A stretch of 64,000 nt of DNA from the NCBI GenBank assembly GCA_947496065.1, contig CANMBF010000006.1:1-64000 (forward strand). Reading direction: 5' to 3'. Every line of letters begins with the position of its first letter. The stretch's first letter is position 1. This DNA comes from Bacteroidota bacterium. GTDB taxonomy: Bacteria > Bacteroidota > Bacteroidia > NS11-12g > UBA955. Under the pieces are notes generated by a model, which searched no databases, was not told the DNA's origin, and was given only the letters and a program-made list of their open reading frames with translations. Shown in pieces: positions 9,184 through 18,791 of this stretch. A program made the position numbers and the translations under genes.

Positions 9184-9947
9184 TTGAAACTTGTAAATTC
9201 TAAGACGCCACCAATGTTTTGCATAAATTTATCCATTACCGGATCAGGATCGCCAGAGTGCGAAAAATCACCATCCGTTTTTAAGCTGTAGTTAATCGTA
9301 TTGCTAAAATATTTTTGCGCATCGACGTTAAATGTGAACTTGCCATTTTTGATTAAAGTATAATTGGTAACGAAACTATAGCGGCGTTTATTTTTATCGA
9401 GCGCCACATGAAAAGAGTAGGCTTTATCAAATCCTTTGTTCTTGTAATAACCTTCTATCACATTGAAAATATAACCGCCCGACCAGCCCCAGTGCATATC
9501 ACTCACCGAAGGGTTCATGGGATGGTTGAGTGGCCATTGTTGCGGATTGGCGTGGTTCACAACTGAATCGATACCAACAAAAAAGCGAATGGATTTATAG
9601 TCACCTTTGGGCACATTTTTAATCACAAAACTGTCAATTTTTTCTGTTAAGCTCAAGAAACCATAAGCTTCTGGTACCGTTACAAATTCGCCCGTTGTTT
9701 TTTCAAGTATAAAACCCGACATCAAAAATTTAAGTTTACTTACCGCAATCGTATCGCCTGCAGTGCTGATGAAAGGTGCCGATAAAAATGAAGTGAATTT
9801 AAAGGTCAGTTCAACCGCATCACTCGGAGCCTCTTGCGGAGGGTCTATTGGTTTTTCGTCGCAAGCCACCATAAGCAGTGTGCTAAATGTCACCAATGCA
9901 ATGGTTTTAAATTTTGATTGAAAGGATAAATATTTTTTAAATTTCAT
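9180..9947 (-). CDS. MbnP-like lipoprotein, partner of the di-heme enzyme
   Basis: Lipoprotein of 255 residues. The start at 9947 is chosen because it opens a clean signal sequence ending in a lipobox (LLMVAC, then DEKP). The longer frame to 10034 lacks this and overlaps the upstream gene. The beta-sandwich body has the MbnP-type segment MHWGWSGGY at 151-159, with two candidate tryptophans at 153 and 155, followed by FNVIEG. In the family a conserved tryptophan is oxidised to kynurenine and contributes to copper binding. That is family knowledge; here only the sequence context and the overlap with the MauG-type gene are seen. Confidence 0.8.
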   Translation of the reverse strand: MKFKKYLSFQSKFKTIALVTFSTLLMVACDEKPIDPPQEAPSDAVELTFKFTSFLSAPFISTAGDTIAVSKLKFLMSGFILEKTTGEFVTVPEAYGFLSLTEKIDSFVIKNVPKGDYKSIRFFVGIDSVVNHANPQQWPLNHPMNPSVSDMHWGWSGGYIFNVIEGYYKNKGFDKAYSFHVALDKNKRRYSFVTNYTLIKNGKFTFNVDAQKYFSNTINYSLKTDGDFSHSGDPDPVMDKFMQNIGGVLEFTSFK

Positions 9948-9960
9948 ATTGTAATAGGGT

Positions 9961-11877
9961 TTAATAAATGATGAGTTGTTTGCTAATAGAGTTTGTTGGC
10001 GTGTTAAATTGTATAACATATGATCCGCCTGCAAGGTTTTTAAAATCGAGTGGAAGTATGCTGCCTTTTAATTTTTTCTCATTAAAAGTTTCACTGTAAA
10101 TGGTTTTATAAGACGCATCGTACACTGTATACCCAATCAAATCGGTGTTGTTCAGCGCAGCATAAAAATTGCCAACGCCAGGATTTGGATATAAAATAAT
10201 TTGGTCGTTGTTGTTATTTTTAGGAAAATTAAGGATGACCTTTCCCAATATCCATTCGGAAGGGTCGAACACCAATTCTTTCACAATAAATGGCAAATTG
10301 ATTTCGAAGGTCTCAATAGCTTTGTTAATGGGTATGCGCAACAGTGTGTCAATGTTAAAGCCTTTTAATAAAATAGGCAAAGGCACATTGTACAATTCCA
10401 CCGAAGGGTGACTCTGTGTTTGGATAATATCGATGATGACTTTATTGCCTTTTTGGGTCCATTTAATGTTGTGAATCGGATAGCCTTCGCCCACAATACA
10501 ATCATTGAAATAATCGCTCAGGTTCATGCCCGAACTTTGTTCCATATAAAATTGTAAATTGTTTGATTTTGCAAACCCATAAGCCAATTGGTTGGCTTTT
10601 AAATAATTCCTGAGGCCTTCAAAAAAAGCTTGGTCGCCAATGAGCCAGCGCAATTGGTGCAATGCCATGGCACCTTTTTGATAGGTGGTGCGGTATTCGA
10701 ACAAAGGGCCAGTATTTATGGTGTCTTGCGAGCGCACTGAGCCATAAGTTTGCGACAAGGCATCGCGTTTAAAATTGCGCAATAGGGTATACCATTCTTC
10801 ACGTGGTTTTAAAAAATCATAACACAATAAATTGCAATAGGTCGCAAAGCTTTCGTTGAGCCATAAGTCGTGCCAAGTGCCGCAAGTTATTTTATCGCCA
10901 AACCATTGGTGGGCCAATTCGTGGGCAATCAAGTCGTAACCGAAATTACCAATAAAACTCATGGTTTGGTGCTCTATGCCACCGCCAACAGTGAATTGGG
11001 CATGACCGTATTTTTCTTTCTCAAAAGGATAGGCACCAAACAAACTGTCGAACAATTGCATCATAGGAATTGTGGCAGATGTTTTCGATCGCGCATCGGC
11101 TTCGTTGTGAGGAAAAACATAATTGAGTATTTCTAAATTCTTGCCACTTTTAAGCAAGGCATAATCGGAATAAACAGTGTATTTAGAGGCAGAAAAAGCA
11201 ACCAAATAATTGGCGATAGGGTAGCGGTGTTTCCAATGGTAGGTGTGCAACGTATCGGCCAATGTGATGGATTGTAAGAGGCCATTCGATGCTACTTTGT
11301 AAGCCGTATCAACTGTTACACGCACATCGAGCGAATCAATCTTATCAATTAAATTATCACGACAAGGCCACCAATAAGGCGCGCCATAAGGTTCGGAGAG
11401 GGTGGCTATAATTGGTCCTGAAGCGGTTACATTTCTGGCGTAAGCGCGTGTGTTTTGCATCGGCATACCTTGGTAATAAATACGCACACTGTCGAGCCTA
11501 CTGCTAGCAATGGTTTGATTAAAGGCAATGGTGATAATTTCATTCGCGCTATGCACAAAGATTAATTTTTCGTTACCGTGTTTAATGCTGTCAACGGTTA
11601 ATTCATTTCTTAAATCGAACGTCAACTGATTGATGGGTGCACTGGTTGTAAAATAAAAATTAACATCGCCCTTCAAGTAGGCCGTTTTCATGTTGGGTTT
11701 TAAATTCAAACTGGCATAAACTAGATCAATGGGTTCTTTGCCACTGCGTTTGGAACTGTATGGCTTAAGCTTATAATACTGCGCTATTTCACTTTTAGCT
11801 AAACTCTCTAAATCAACTTGAGATTTTAATTGAAAGGTAAGACAGCTAAATAAAAACAATGCGCTTAAACGTATCAT
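9961..11877 (-). CDS. M1 family aminopeptidase with T9SS type A sorting domain
   Basis: Secreted zinc aminopeptidase, 638 residues. Signal peptide ends near residue 19 (FQLKSQ). The M1 substrate loop appears as GGGIEHQTM, followed by the zinc motif HELAH at 319-323 and the third ligand in LNESF near 342. The last 80 residues form a type A T9SS sorting domain: LYPNPGVGNFYA, then YTVYDASYKTIY, then GGSYVIQF and a basic end. It should therefore be secreted across the outer membrane and attached to the surface or released. It lies only 13 bp upstream of the MbnP-like gene and on the same strand, so a shared transcript is possible. Confidence 0.93.
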   Translation of the reverse strand: MIRLSALFLFSCLTFQLKSQVDLESLAKSEIAQYYKLKPYSSKRSGKEPIDLVYASLNLKPNMKTAYLKGDVNFYFTTSAPINQLTFDLRNELTVDSIKHGNEKLIFVHSANEIITIAFNQTIASSRLDSVRIYYQGMPMQNTRAYARNVTASGPIIATLSEPYGAPYWWPCRDNLIDKIDSLDVRVTVDTAYKVASNGLLQSITLADTLHTYHWKHRYPIANYLVAFSASKYTVYSDYALLKSGKNLEILNYVFPHNEADARSKTSATIPMMQLFDSLFGAYPFEKEKYGHAQFTVGGGIEHQTMSFIGNFGYDLIAHELAHQWFGDKITCGTWHDLWLNESFATYCNLLCYDFLKPREEWYTLLRNFKRDALSQTYGSVRSQDTINTGPLFEYRTTYQKGAMALHQLRWLIGDQAFFEGLRNYLKANQLAYGFAKSNNLQFYMEQSSGMNLSDYFNDCIVGEGYPIHNIKWTQKGNKVIIDIIQTQSHPSVELYNVPLPILLKGFNIDTLLRIPINKAIETFEINLPFIVKELVFDPSEWILGKVILNFPKNNNNDQIILYPNPGVGNFYAALNNTDLIGYTVYDASYKTIYSETFNEKKLKGSILPLDFKNLAGGSYVIQFNTPTNSISKQLIIY

Positions 11878-11945
11878 AACAATATTATAACAAAGTTACA
11901 AAAAAATGGTGGAATGTGACGCTAAAAATGGATTTTTGCAGTCGA

Positions 11946-13130
11946 ATGAACGACTACCCAACTCTGAAACTGAATTCTGGTAAAGAAAAATCGCTACAAC
12001 GTTTTCACCCTTGGGTGTTTAGCGGCGCCTTGGCCAAAGACATTAAACACACGCCAGAAGGCAGTTTGGTGAATGTTACGGACAATAAAGATAATTTTTT
12101 AGGGATTGGTTATGTGCAACATGGCAGCATCGCAGTTAGAATTCTTTCTTTTGTTGAAACTGATATCAATCAAGACTTTTGGAATGCCGCAGTGCAAAGT
12201 AGTTGGGATATGCGCCAACGTATGGGCTTTACCAATAATCCATTGACCAATTGTTTTCGTTTAATGCATGGCGAAGGCGATTATATTCCTGGTTTGGTCA
12301 TCGATTATTACGAGGGTACCTGTGTCATTCAATGTCATACCAGTGGTATTTATGCCCACCGCGACTTGATAGCACAAGCCTTGATCAATGTTTTAGGCAA
12401 ACAGTTAAAAGCTATTTACGATAAAAGTTTTGAAACTTTGCATGGAGCAGTGCCCGAAGCGGTTAATGGATTTTTATTCGGTGTGCAAGAGGATAAAATG
12501 GTGCTCGAAAATGGGCACCAATTTAAAGTCGATTTTACCAATGGTCAGAAGACTGGTTTCTTTATCGATCAACGCGATAACAGACAATTGGTGGGGCAAT
12601 ATTCCAAAGGCAAAACAGTATTGAATACGTTTGCTTATACAGGTGGATTTTCAGTATATGCTTTAATGAACCAGGCTTTGCAAGTCGATTCAGTAGATGT
12701 TTCAAAATCGGCCATCGAATTGTTGAATGAAAACATGGCAACAAATTCACCAAGTGCTACCAATCACCAAGGCATCGCAGCAGATACTTTTAATTATTTT
12801 AAAACACTCGAACAACCATACGATATTGTGATATTAGATCCACCTGCTTTTGCAAAAAACAGAGGGGCTAAACACAATGCTTTGATGGGCTACAAACGCC
12901 TGAACATGGAAGGGTTAAAATATGTCAAAAAAGGGGGCTTGTTGTTTACCTTTAGTTGCTCGCAAGTAATAGATAGTTTTACGTTTAATCAAACTATTTT
13001 ATCGGCTGCGATTGAAAGCAAAAGACATATTAAAATATTGCATCGCTTAACCCAGCCGGCGGATCATCCTGTGAATATTTACCATCCTGAAAGCGAGTAT
13101 TTGAAAGGCTTGGTCTTGATGGTGGATTAG
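11946..13130 (+). CDS. rlmI: 23S rRNA (cytosine) methyltransferase, RlmI-type
   Basis: Class I SAM-dependent methyltransferase of 394 residues, close to the 396 of E. coli RlmI, which makes m5C1962 in 23S rRNA. The N-terminal PUA-like domain opens with LNSGKEKSLQRFHPWVFSGAL. The methyltransferase half has TGFFIDQRDNR near 199 and the SAM loop NTFAYTGGFSVYAL near 224. It also has the catalytic-type DPPAFAKN near 298 and the FSCS cysteine motif near 335. I start at 11946 because the upstream GTG adds ten residues unlike the family. Gene name is by family resemblance; the exact target base is inferred. Confidence 0.88.
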   Translation: MNDYPTLKLNSGKEKSLQRFHPWVFSGALAKDIKHTPEGSLVNVTDNKDNFLGIGYVQHGSIAVRILSFVETDINQDFWNAAVQSSWDMRQRMGFTNNPLTNCFRLMHGEGDYIPGLVIDYYEGTCVIQCHTSGIYAHRDLIAQALINVLGKQLKAIYDKSFETLHGAVPEAVNGFLFGVQEDKMVLENGHQFKVDFTNGQKTGFFIDQRDNRQLVGQYSKGKTVLNTFAYTGGFSVYALMNQALQVDSVDVSKSAIELLNENMATNSPSATNHQGIAADTFNYFKTLEQPYDIVILDPPAFAKNRGAKHNALMGYKRLNMEGLKYVKKGGLLFTFSCSQVIDSFTFNQTILSAAIESKRHIKILHRLTQPADHPVNIYHPESEYLKGLVLMVD

Positions 13131-13285
13131 GGACATCCTGTACCAGAGAGATTGTATAAATAAAATCTCACGATAAGTATAATTATCCACTTTAATAAAT
13201 TTCAATACATTTTATTTTAGCTTTGTAAGGCCATCAAAAATGTGGTTTCAAAAAGAAACGTAACTGCCCATTTGATGACTTTACT

Positions 13286-15817
13286 ATGAACACTTTTGAA
13301 GAAAATCCTGAACTAAAACTAGCCCTCGATTACGTTGAATATACGAATAAAAATATTTTTCTAACGGGCAAGGCTGGTACTGGTAAAACCACTTTTCTAC
13401 ACAATTTAAAAAAGCATTCGCCAAAGCGCATGGCAGTGGCAGCGCCCACTGGTGTAGCAGCCATTAACGCAGGTGGTGTTACCATCCATTCTTTTTTTCA
13501 GTTGCCTTTCGGTCCGCACATACCCGAGCATTTGCAAAAAGGCGCTAGCTTTAATCCGGGGGCACAGCAGAACAACAATAAAAAATTCAACCGCGAAAAA
13601 ATCAAGCTTATTCAGAGTTTAGATTTATTGGTGATAGATGAAATCAGTATGGTGCGTGCCGATATGCTCGATGCCATCGACGAGGTTTTGCGCAGGTATA
13701 AAAACCATTACCAACCGTTTGGTGGGGTGCAGTTGTTAATGATTGGCGACTTGCATCAGTTATCGCCCGTTATCAAAGATGATGAGTGGCACATGCTCAA
13801 AGAATATTACGATACCGTTTATTTTTTTAGTAGCAAAGCCTTGCAAAAAACAGAGCCAATAAGCATTGAACTCAAACATATTTACAGACAATCCGATCAG
13901 TATTTTATCAAGATGCTCAACAGTATCAGAGATAACAATGTCGATTACGATTTGTTGAATGAATTAAACGAGCGCTACATCCCCGATTTTAAACCAGGCG
14001 ATGATGAAGGTTATATCACCCTGACAACGCACAATAACAATGCGCAAACCATCAATCAAACCAAGCTCAGCGAATTGAAATTGGGATCGTTTTATTTCAA
14101 TGCCGATATCAAAGATGATTTTCCGAGTTATGCGTATCCTACCGAGGTAACGCTGGAGTTGAAGGTGAATGCACAAGTGATGTTTGTGAAGAATGACAGC
14201 TCGCGCGATAAGAATTATTACAACGGAAAAATTGGACGTGTTACAAAAATAGAAGGCAAAGATATTTATGTCAAATGCGATAGCGATTTGGCCGAAATTG
14301 TGGTAGGGCAGGAGGAGTGGCAAAATATTAAATATATATTGAACCCCAACACCAAAGAAATTGAGGAACAAGTACTCGGTACATTTAAACAATACCCTTT
14401 AAAATTGGCTTGGGCCATCACCATTCACAAGAGTCAGGGTTTAACCTTCGAGAAAGCCATTATCGATGCCAATGCGGCCTTTGCACATGGTCAGGTGTAT
14501 GTGGCGCTCAGCCGTTGTAAAACATTCGAAGGCATGGTGCTCAGTACGCCTATTATTGGCAATAGTATTAAGACCGATGAAGTAGTGGCTGAATTTACAA
14601 AAGATATACATCGCAACTTACCCAATGCCGGTGATTTGAAAGAATCTAAAACGCGTTTTCAACAAATGCTATTGGCCGATTTATTTGATTTTTCGGTCAT
14701 AGAAAAAGACATCCGATATTTCAATAAACTAATAGAAGGCAATAGTGCTATTTTGCATGGCAATTTGGAGCCAGAAATCAAATTATTGAACGATGCCTAT
14801 ACCAAGGAGATTCATGCGGTGAACGGAAAATTCAAAGTGCAGATGGCCCAATTATTAGCCGATGAATCTTTACCCGAAACCAACACGGAATTACAAGAGC
14901 GTGTGAAAAAAGCCAGTGCTTATTTTGCGCACCGATTAGATGTTGAGTTTTATGAAAAAACCAAAGAGATTATTATCGATTCGGATAATAAATTGGTGAA
15001 GGAATCGGTATATGAAGGCTTAGAAGATTTTCAGCGCAATGTGTTTGTAAAAATTCAGTGTTTCAAAAAAATGATGTTTGGTTTTGTAGCGTCTGATTAT
15101 ATGCATGCCAAAGCCAATGCCGAAATTGATTTTAAACCGATTATTAAGAGTCAGGTGTTGGCCAAAGTATATGTACCTAAAACCATGCAGCATGGCGAGT
15201 TGTACATCAGTTTGAAACAATGGCGCGATGAGATGGCGAGCGATAAAGACTTGGATCCCTACATGATTTTAGCCCAAAAAGTATTGATAGAAATAGTGAG
15301 TAAATTGCCGGTGACCGAATCTGAATTAATGGCCATTAAAGGCTTGGGTAAAAAGAAAATTGCACAATTCGGTAGCGCTATCATTGCGATTATCAAAGAC
15401 TATTGCATTGATCATAAGATTGAAAAAACGTTTCAAGAATCGGTAATGGACATGCCGATGAAAACGGAGAAAGAAAAACCTAAACAAGCCGCCCAAACAG
15501 CTGGCGATTCAATGCAAACTACCTATACGTTGTTTCAACAAGGACTTAATATGGAGCAAATCGCTGCGCAACGCAACCTTTCGCCCTCTACCATTGCCAC
15601 CCATTTGGCCGACCTAATCAGCATGGGGCAAGTGAGCATTGATGCCCTGGTCAACGAGGAAAATGTAGCCTTAATTGCCAAGGTTTTTAAGGCGAGTCCT
15701 GATAAAACATTAACAGAAATTAAAGGTATATTAGGAGATACATTTACCTACAATGAATTGAGGTATGTAAGAAATTATCTTGAATACATTGGTTTGATAA
15801 GCAATGAAAAAAAGTAA
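13286..15817 (+). CDS. Pif1/RecD-like DNA helicase with HRDC and HTH C-terminal domains
   Basis: SF1B-type helicase of 843 residues. Walker A is GKAGTGKT at 28-35, motif II is VIDEISMV near 119, and there is an ITIHKSQGLTFEKA motif near 380 and VALSRCKTFEG near 410. An HRDC nucleic-acid-binding domain covers about 636-708 (ending GLGKKKIAQFG). A winged/HTH region near 745-785 (MEQIAAQRNLSPSTIATHLA) follows. This architecture is common in Bacteroidetes and suggests work on structured DNA or replication intermediates. A decayed copy of its last 30 residues lies at 18408-18490, beyond the neighbouring O-acylation pair. Confidence 0.9.
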   Translation: MNTFEENPELKLALDYVEYTNKNIFLTGKAGTGKTTFLHNLKKHSPKRMAVAAPTGVAAINAGGVTIHSFFQLPFGPHIPEHLQKGASFNPGAQQNNNKKFNREKIKLIQSLDLLVIDEISMVRADMLDAIDEVLRRYKNHYQPFGGVQLLMIGDLHQLSPVIKDDEWHMLKEYYDTVYFFSSKALQKTEPISIELKHIYRQSDQYFIKMLNSIRDNNVDYDLLNELNERYIPDFKPGDDEGYITLTTHNNNAQTINQTKLSELKLGSFYFNADIKDDFPSYAYPTEVTLELKVNAQVMFVKNDSSRDKNYYNGKIGRVTKIEGKDIYVKCDSDLAEIVVGQEEWQNIKYILNPNTKEIEEQVLGTFKQYPLKLAWAITIHKSQGLTFEKAIIDANAAFAHGQVYVALSRCKTFEGMVLSTPIIGNSIKTDEVVAEFTKDIHRNLPNAGDLKESKTRFQQMLLADLFDFSVIEKDIRYFNKLIEGNSAILHGNLEPEIKLLNDAYTKEIHAVNGKFKVQMAQLLADESLPETNTELQERVKKASAYFAHRLDVEFYEKTKEIIIDSDNKLVKESVYEGLEDFQRNVFVKIQCFKKMMFGFVASDYMHAKANAEIDFKPIIKSQVLAKVYVPKTMQHGELYISLKQWRDEMASDKDLDPYMILAQKVLIEIVSKLPVTESELMAIKGLGKKKIAQFGSAIIAIIKDYCIDHKIEKTFQESVMDMPMKTEKEKPKQAAQTAGDSMQTTYTLFQQGLNMEQIAAQRNLSPSTIATHLADLISMGQVSIDALVNEENVALIAKVFKASPDKTLTEIKGILGDTFTYNELRYVRNYLEYIGLISNEKK

Positions 15818-15834
15818 AACCTGAAGAAGCAAGC

Positions 15835-16800
15835 TTATAAACTATCCCTTAAAATACTTGAGATTATCTGATGCCCGGCCTCATTAATATGTCCATCTCC
15901 ATGGTAGTAATTTCTGATTCCTGCGACATTGAATTGGGTTAGAACATTGATGGAAGGAATATTGTTTTTTATCAGATTCTGATAGATGCAATTGTAGTTT
16001 TTTAAATTGATGGAGGATAAATTATCATTAGCTGAATAAACTTCTTTATCCGGTAAAATGACCACTGTCAATGGCAGTCCTTGTTCGGTAAAAAATGCAA
16101 TCTTTTTTTTCAGTTGGACTATATTGTCTTTTATAAAAGTTGTATCGGGTCTTTTGCCGTAAAAGTGGTAATTACCATCACATTTTTTAAATAAACCTAT
16201 TAGACTTTTCTTTATTTTTCTGCCTGCATGGTTTTCATTGATATGGGTAAGACTTTGATCAAATTGGCTGTATTCTATCAAATGAATGGTCTTCTTTTCA
16301 AAGCAATCTTTATCCGAAAATAAACGGGCTACCATGACGTAGAAAATGCGTCTGACTTTTTTTGGTTTTTCAAGATTGTAAATCATGGTGAGATAATCGA
16401 GGGTGTAATCAGGAGCGCAATTATAAACACTGGTTGCGCCTTTGTTAAGCAAACCAGAAAATGTGAAATCGTAATCGGTGTTGCACCCTTGCGTATTTGA
16501 GCATCCTGCTAAAACAAGAGTAGCATCAGTGATTTTTGTTTTGTTCCTAAAACCATATTGATCTGTGAACCAATGGATAGGCTTTTTAACCGAACAATTC
16601 ATGTTGTGATTCTGATCGCCGGCATCATAAGAGGTATAATCCAAATGGGGTGTATACTGTGGTAATGACAAGTCTTTTTGTCCATTTTTCAAAAGGCCTT
16701 CTCTTTCCCAAAAACGGAAATAGATAAATGAATCGGGAGTGAACTGTATTACTAAGCACAGGAGAATAAAGCACGTCGATTTCAAGATAAAATGTTTCAT
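15835..16800 (-). CDS. SGNH-fold protein partnered with the MBOAT acyltransferase
   Basis: Membrane-anchored protein of 321 residues with one N-terminal hydrophobic segment (about 5-20). It has an SGNH-hydrolase layout: an LAGCSNTQG block with Ser101 where the GDS motif would sit, and DGHINEAGH at 302-310 giving the Asp-x-x-His/Asp-x-His element. Such proteins (AlgX/DltD-like) act outside the inner membrane with an MBOAT protein to acylate a polysaccharide. Its start overlaps the MBOAT stop by one base (TAATG), which supports the partnership. Substrate is unknown. It converges with the helicase gene, 17 bp away. Confidence 0.75.
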   Translation of the reverse strand: MKHFILKSTCFILLCLVIQFTPDSFIYFRFWEREGLLKNGQKDLSLPQYTPHLDYTSYDAGDQNHNMNCSVKKPIHWFTDQYGFRNKTKITDATLVLAGCSNTQGCNTDYDFTFSGLLNKGATSVYNCAPDYTLDYLTMIYNLEKPKKVRRIFYVMVARLFSDKDCFEKKTIHLIEYSQFDQSLTHINENHAGRKIKKSLIGLFKKCDGNYHFYGKRPDTTFIKDNIVQLKKKIAFFTEQGLPLTVVILPDKEVYSANDNLSSINLKNYNCIYQNLIKNNIPSINVLTQFNVAGIRNYYHGDGHINEAGHQIISSILRDSL

Positions 16801-18266
16801 TAGAATTGGAAATAAATAAACTCCTTGGAAGTTGTGTTGATATAAATAGAAACTAATAACAGCAGAACTGCATAAACGGTATAGCGTAGCGCTTTATTTT
16901 TAATGACTCTAAGTCTTCTTTCATCCCTTCTTAACCACCAGTCGGATAATAGTAAAACAAGGATATAAAACATAGACATTTGCAATGTGCTGCTCGTAAA
17001 ACTATTGGTAGTTGGCAGATGTAATAATTGAGCAGGATATTCAAAAATACTGACAGCGATTTGTCTCAGAAAGGCAACGGCAGATTTTAAATCATCCGCC
17101 CTGAAAAACACCCATGCCAACGTAACGAATGCGAAAGTCCACAGCATCTGTCTTAGCTCCTTAAAAGTAGGAAAAGCACGGTCCTGAGCAACAACAGTTG
17201 TTACAAATTGCCGGTTGCGGTTGCGCAACAGCAATGGTAAAAATGCCAGTGCATGCAAAGCGCCCCAGACGATGAAATTCCAGCTTGCGCCATGCCAAAA
17301 ACCACTCACTAAAAATATGATAAAGGTATTGCGAACAGCTTTCGATTTGCCTTCTTTTGAACCACCTAAAGGGATGTATAAGTAATCGCGGAACCAAGAA
17401 GAAAGCGAAATATGCCAGCGTCTCCAAAACTCTGCGATGTCGCGCGAGAAATAAGGAAATTTAAAATTGCTGAGCAGTTCGAACCCGAATAATTTGGCAG
17501 TGCCCAAGGCAATATCCGAATAACCACTAAAATCGCCATATATCTGAAAGGAAAAAGCGATGGCCCCCATCGCCAAAGTTACGCCATTTTCTTCCTCATA
17601 ATGATCGAAAATCTCATCTACCGAACTGGCCAGTGTATCGGCGATTACCACCTTCTTAAACAAGCCCCAAAGGATCAACCTACAGCCTTCAACAGCTTGG
17701 GTGTAATTGAAGAAACGAGATTTTTGAACCTGTGGTAACAAATGGTTGGCACGTTCTATTGGTCCTGCCACTAGAAGCGGAAAAAAGCTGACGAATACTG
17801 CATAATCAATAAAACTTTTTACGGGCTTTTGATGTCCTCTATAAATATCGAACACATAGGACATACCATGAAATGTATAGAATGAAATACCGATGGGTAA
17901 TGCAACTTGTAAAAGAATGGGGTTAGTATGCAGACCTAATAAATCAAAACCATTTTGGAATTGGGTAGCAAAGAAGTTGTAGTATTTAAATACACCAAGA
18001 ATTCCAAGATTATTAATGATACTTAACCAAAGAAATAATTTGGCTTTCTTTCGATTAGCAGAGGCAACCCAAAAGCCGTAGGCGTAATCCAAAGCTGTGC
18101 TGAGCATGAGTAAACCCATGAAATTCCAGCTCCACCAGCCGTAGAAAAAATAACTAGCAAATAAAATTAATCCATTTTGCCAACTCAGTTTTTTATTAAA
18201 AACAAACCAATACAGAATAAAAACGATTGGCAGAAAAAGTAAAAATTCAAAAGAATTAAATAACAC
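16800..18266 (-). CDS. MBOAT family O-acyltransferase (AlgI/DltB-type)
   Basis: Polytopic membrane protein, 488 residues, about ten to twelve hydrophobic segments. The MBOAT signatures are clear: FWRRWHISLSSWFRDYLYI near 273-291, and FWHGASWNF with the presumed catalytic His325. These enzymes pass acetyl groups across the inner membrane to sugars such as alginate or to teichoic acids. The next gene, an SGNH protein, overlaps by one base, which fits a two-part O-acetylation machine. The acceptor polymer cannot be told from the sequence. The start at 18266 is the first ATG of the open frame. Confidence 0.92.
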   Translation of the reverse strand: MLFNSFEFLLFLPIVFILYWFVFNKKLSWQNGLILFASYFFYGWWSWNFMGLLMLSTALDYAYGFWVASANRKKAKLFLWLSIINNLGILGVFKYYNFFATQFQNGFDLLGLHTNPILLQVALPIGISFYTFHGMSYVFDIYRGHQKPVKSFIDYAVFVSFFPLLVAGPIERANHLLPQVQKSRFFNYTQAVEGCRLILWGLFKKVVIADTLASSVDEIFDHYEEENGVTLAMGAIAFSFQIYGDFSGYSDIALGTAKLFGFELLSNFKFPYFSRDIAEFWRRWHISLSSWFRDYLYIPLGGSKEGKSKAVRNTFIIFLVSGFWHGASWNFIVWGALHALAFLPLLLRNRNRQFVTTVVAQDRAFPTFKELRQMLWTFAFVTLAWVFFRADDLKSAVAFLRQIAVSIFEYPAQLLHLPTTNSFTSSTLQMSMFYILVLLLSDWWLRRDERRLRVIKNKALRYTVYAVLLLLVSIYINTTSKEFIYFQF

Positions 18267-18407
18267 GTATTAATTATTAGGTTTTATCTATTTGGGGATT
18301 TTTTTTCCAACATTGAATAATCATAATCAAACGAAACTAATAAATAATCTGCAATATGTGAAATAATTGTTTTTCAGGAAAGTGATTTTTAATTTAATTG
18401 TTTTAAT

Positions 18408-18490
18408 AATGGGGCCTTATTAGACAAAGTCTTTAAGGGCAGACCTGATAAAATATTAATAGAAATTAAAGTGTTTGGAGGAGCCATTTG
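18408..18490 (+). pseudogene. Decayed copy of the helicase C-terminus
   Basis: Bases 18408-18490 align with 15662-15745 of the helicase gene at roughly three bases in four. In the same frame they read NGALLDKVFKGRPDKILIEI where the helicase has NVALIAKVFKASPDKTLTEI, then a TGA closes the frame. It is too short to be a gene and is a relic. The rest of the 525-bp gap between the MBOAT and LamG genes holds AT-rich sequence with no further gene that I can see. Confidence 0.7.
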
Positions 18491-18791
18491 ACAAGTAATA
18501 ACTTTAGAAATGGTAAATTAAAAATGATGATGTGCGTTTTATATTTTTCATAAGACTAATGGCAGATGGGAATCAATTTTCTGTCTGCCATTTTCTATTT
18601 ATTTAAAGTATTTTATTCCAACAAATAAAACACTTTCACACAATGGTTTATTAGGTTGGTGGTAGTTCATACCTTAAATCTATCCTTTCGTGGTAGTAAA
18701 GGGCACTTTCACCTTCTCTGACCTTCCTTTGGTTGATTTATTTTTTAAAGAATGGAATTAAGGTTAATATTATATTAGTTTATTAAAAAAT

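Noticed and set aside
9948-10034. N-terminal extension of the MbnP-like protein
   Set aside because: It overlaps the M1 peptidase gene and would bury a clean lipoprotein signal starting at 9947.
13964-14392. A 142-codon antisense frame inside the helicase gene
   Set aside because: Shadow of a strong coding gene; no start context or family pattern.
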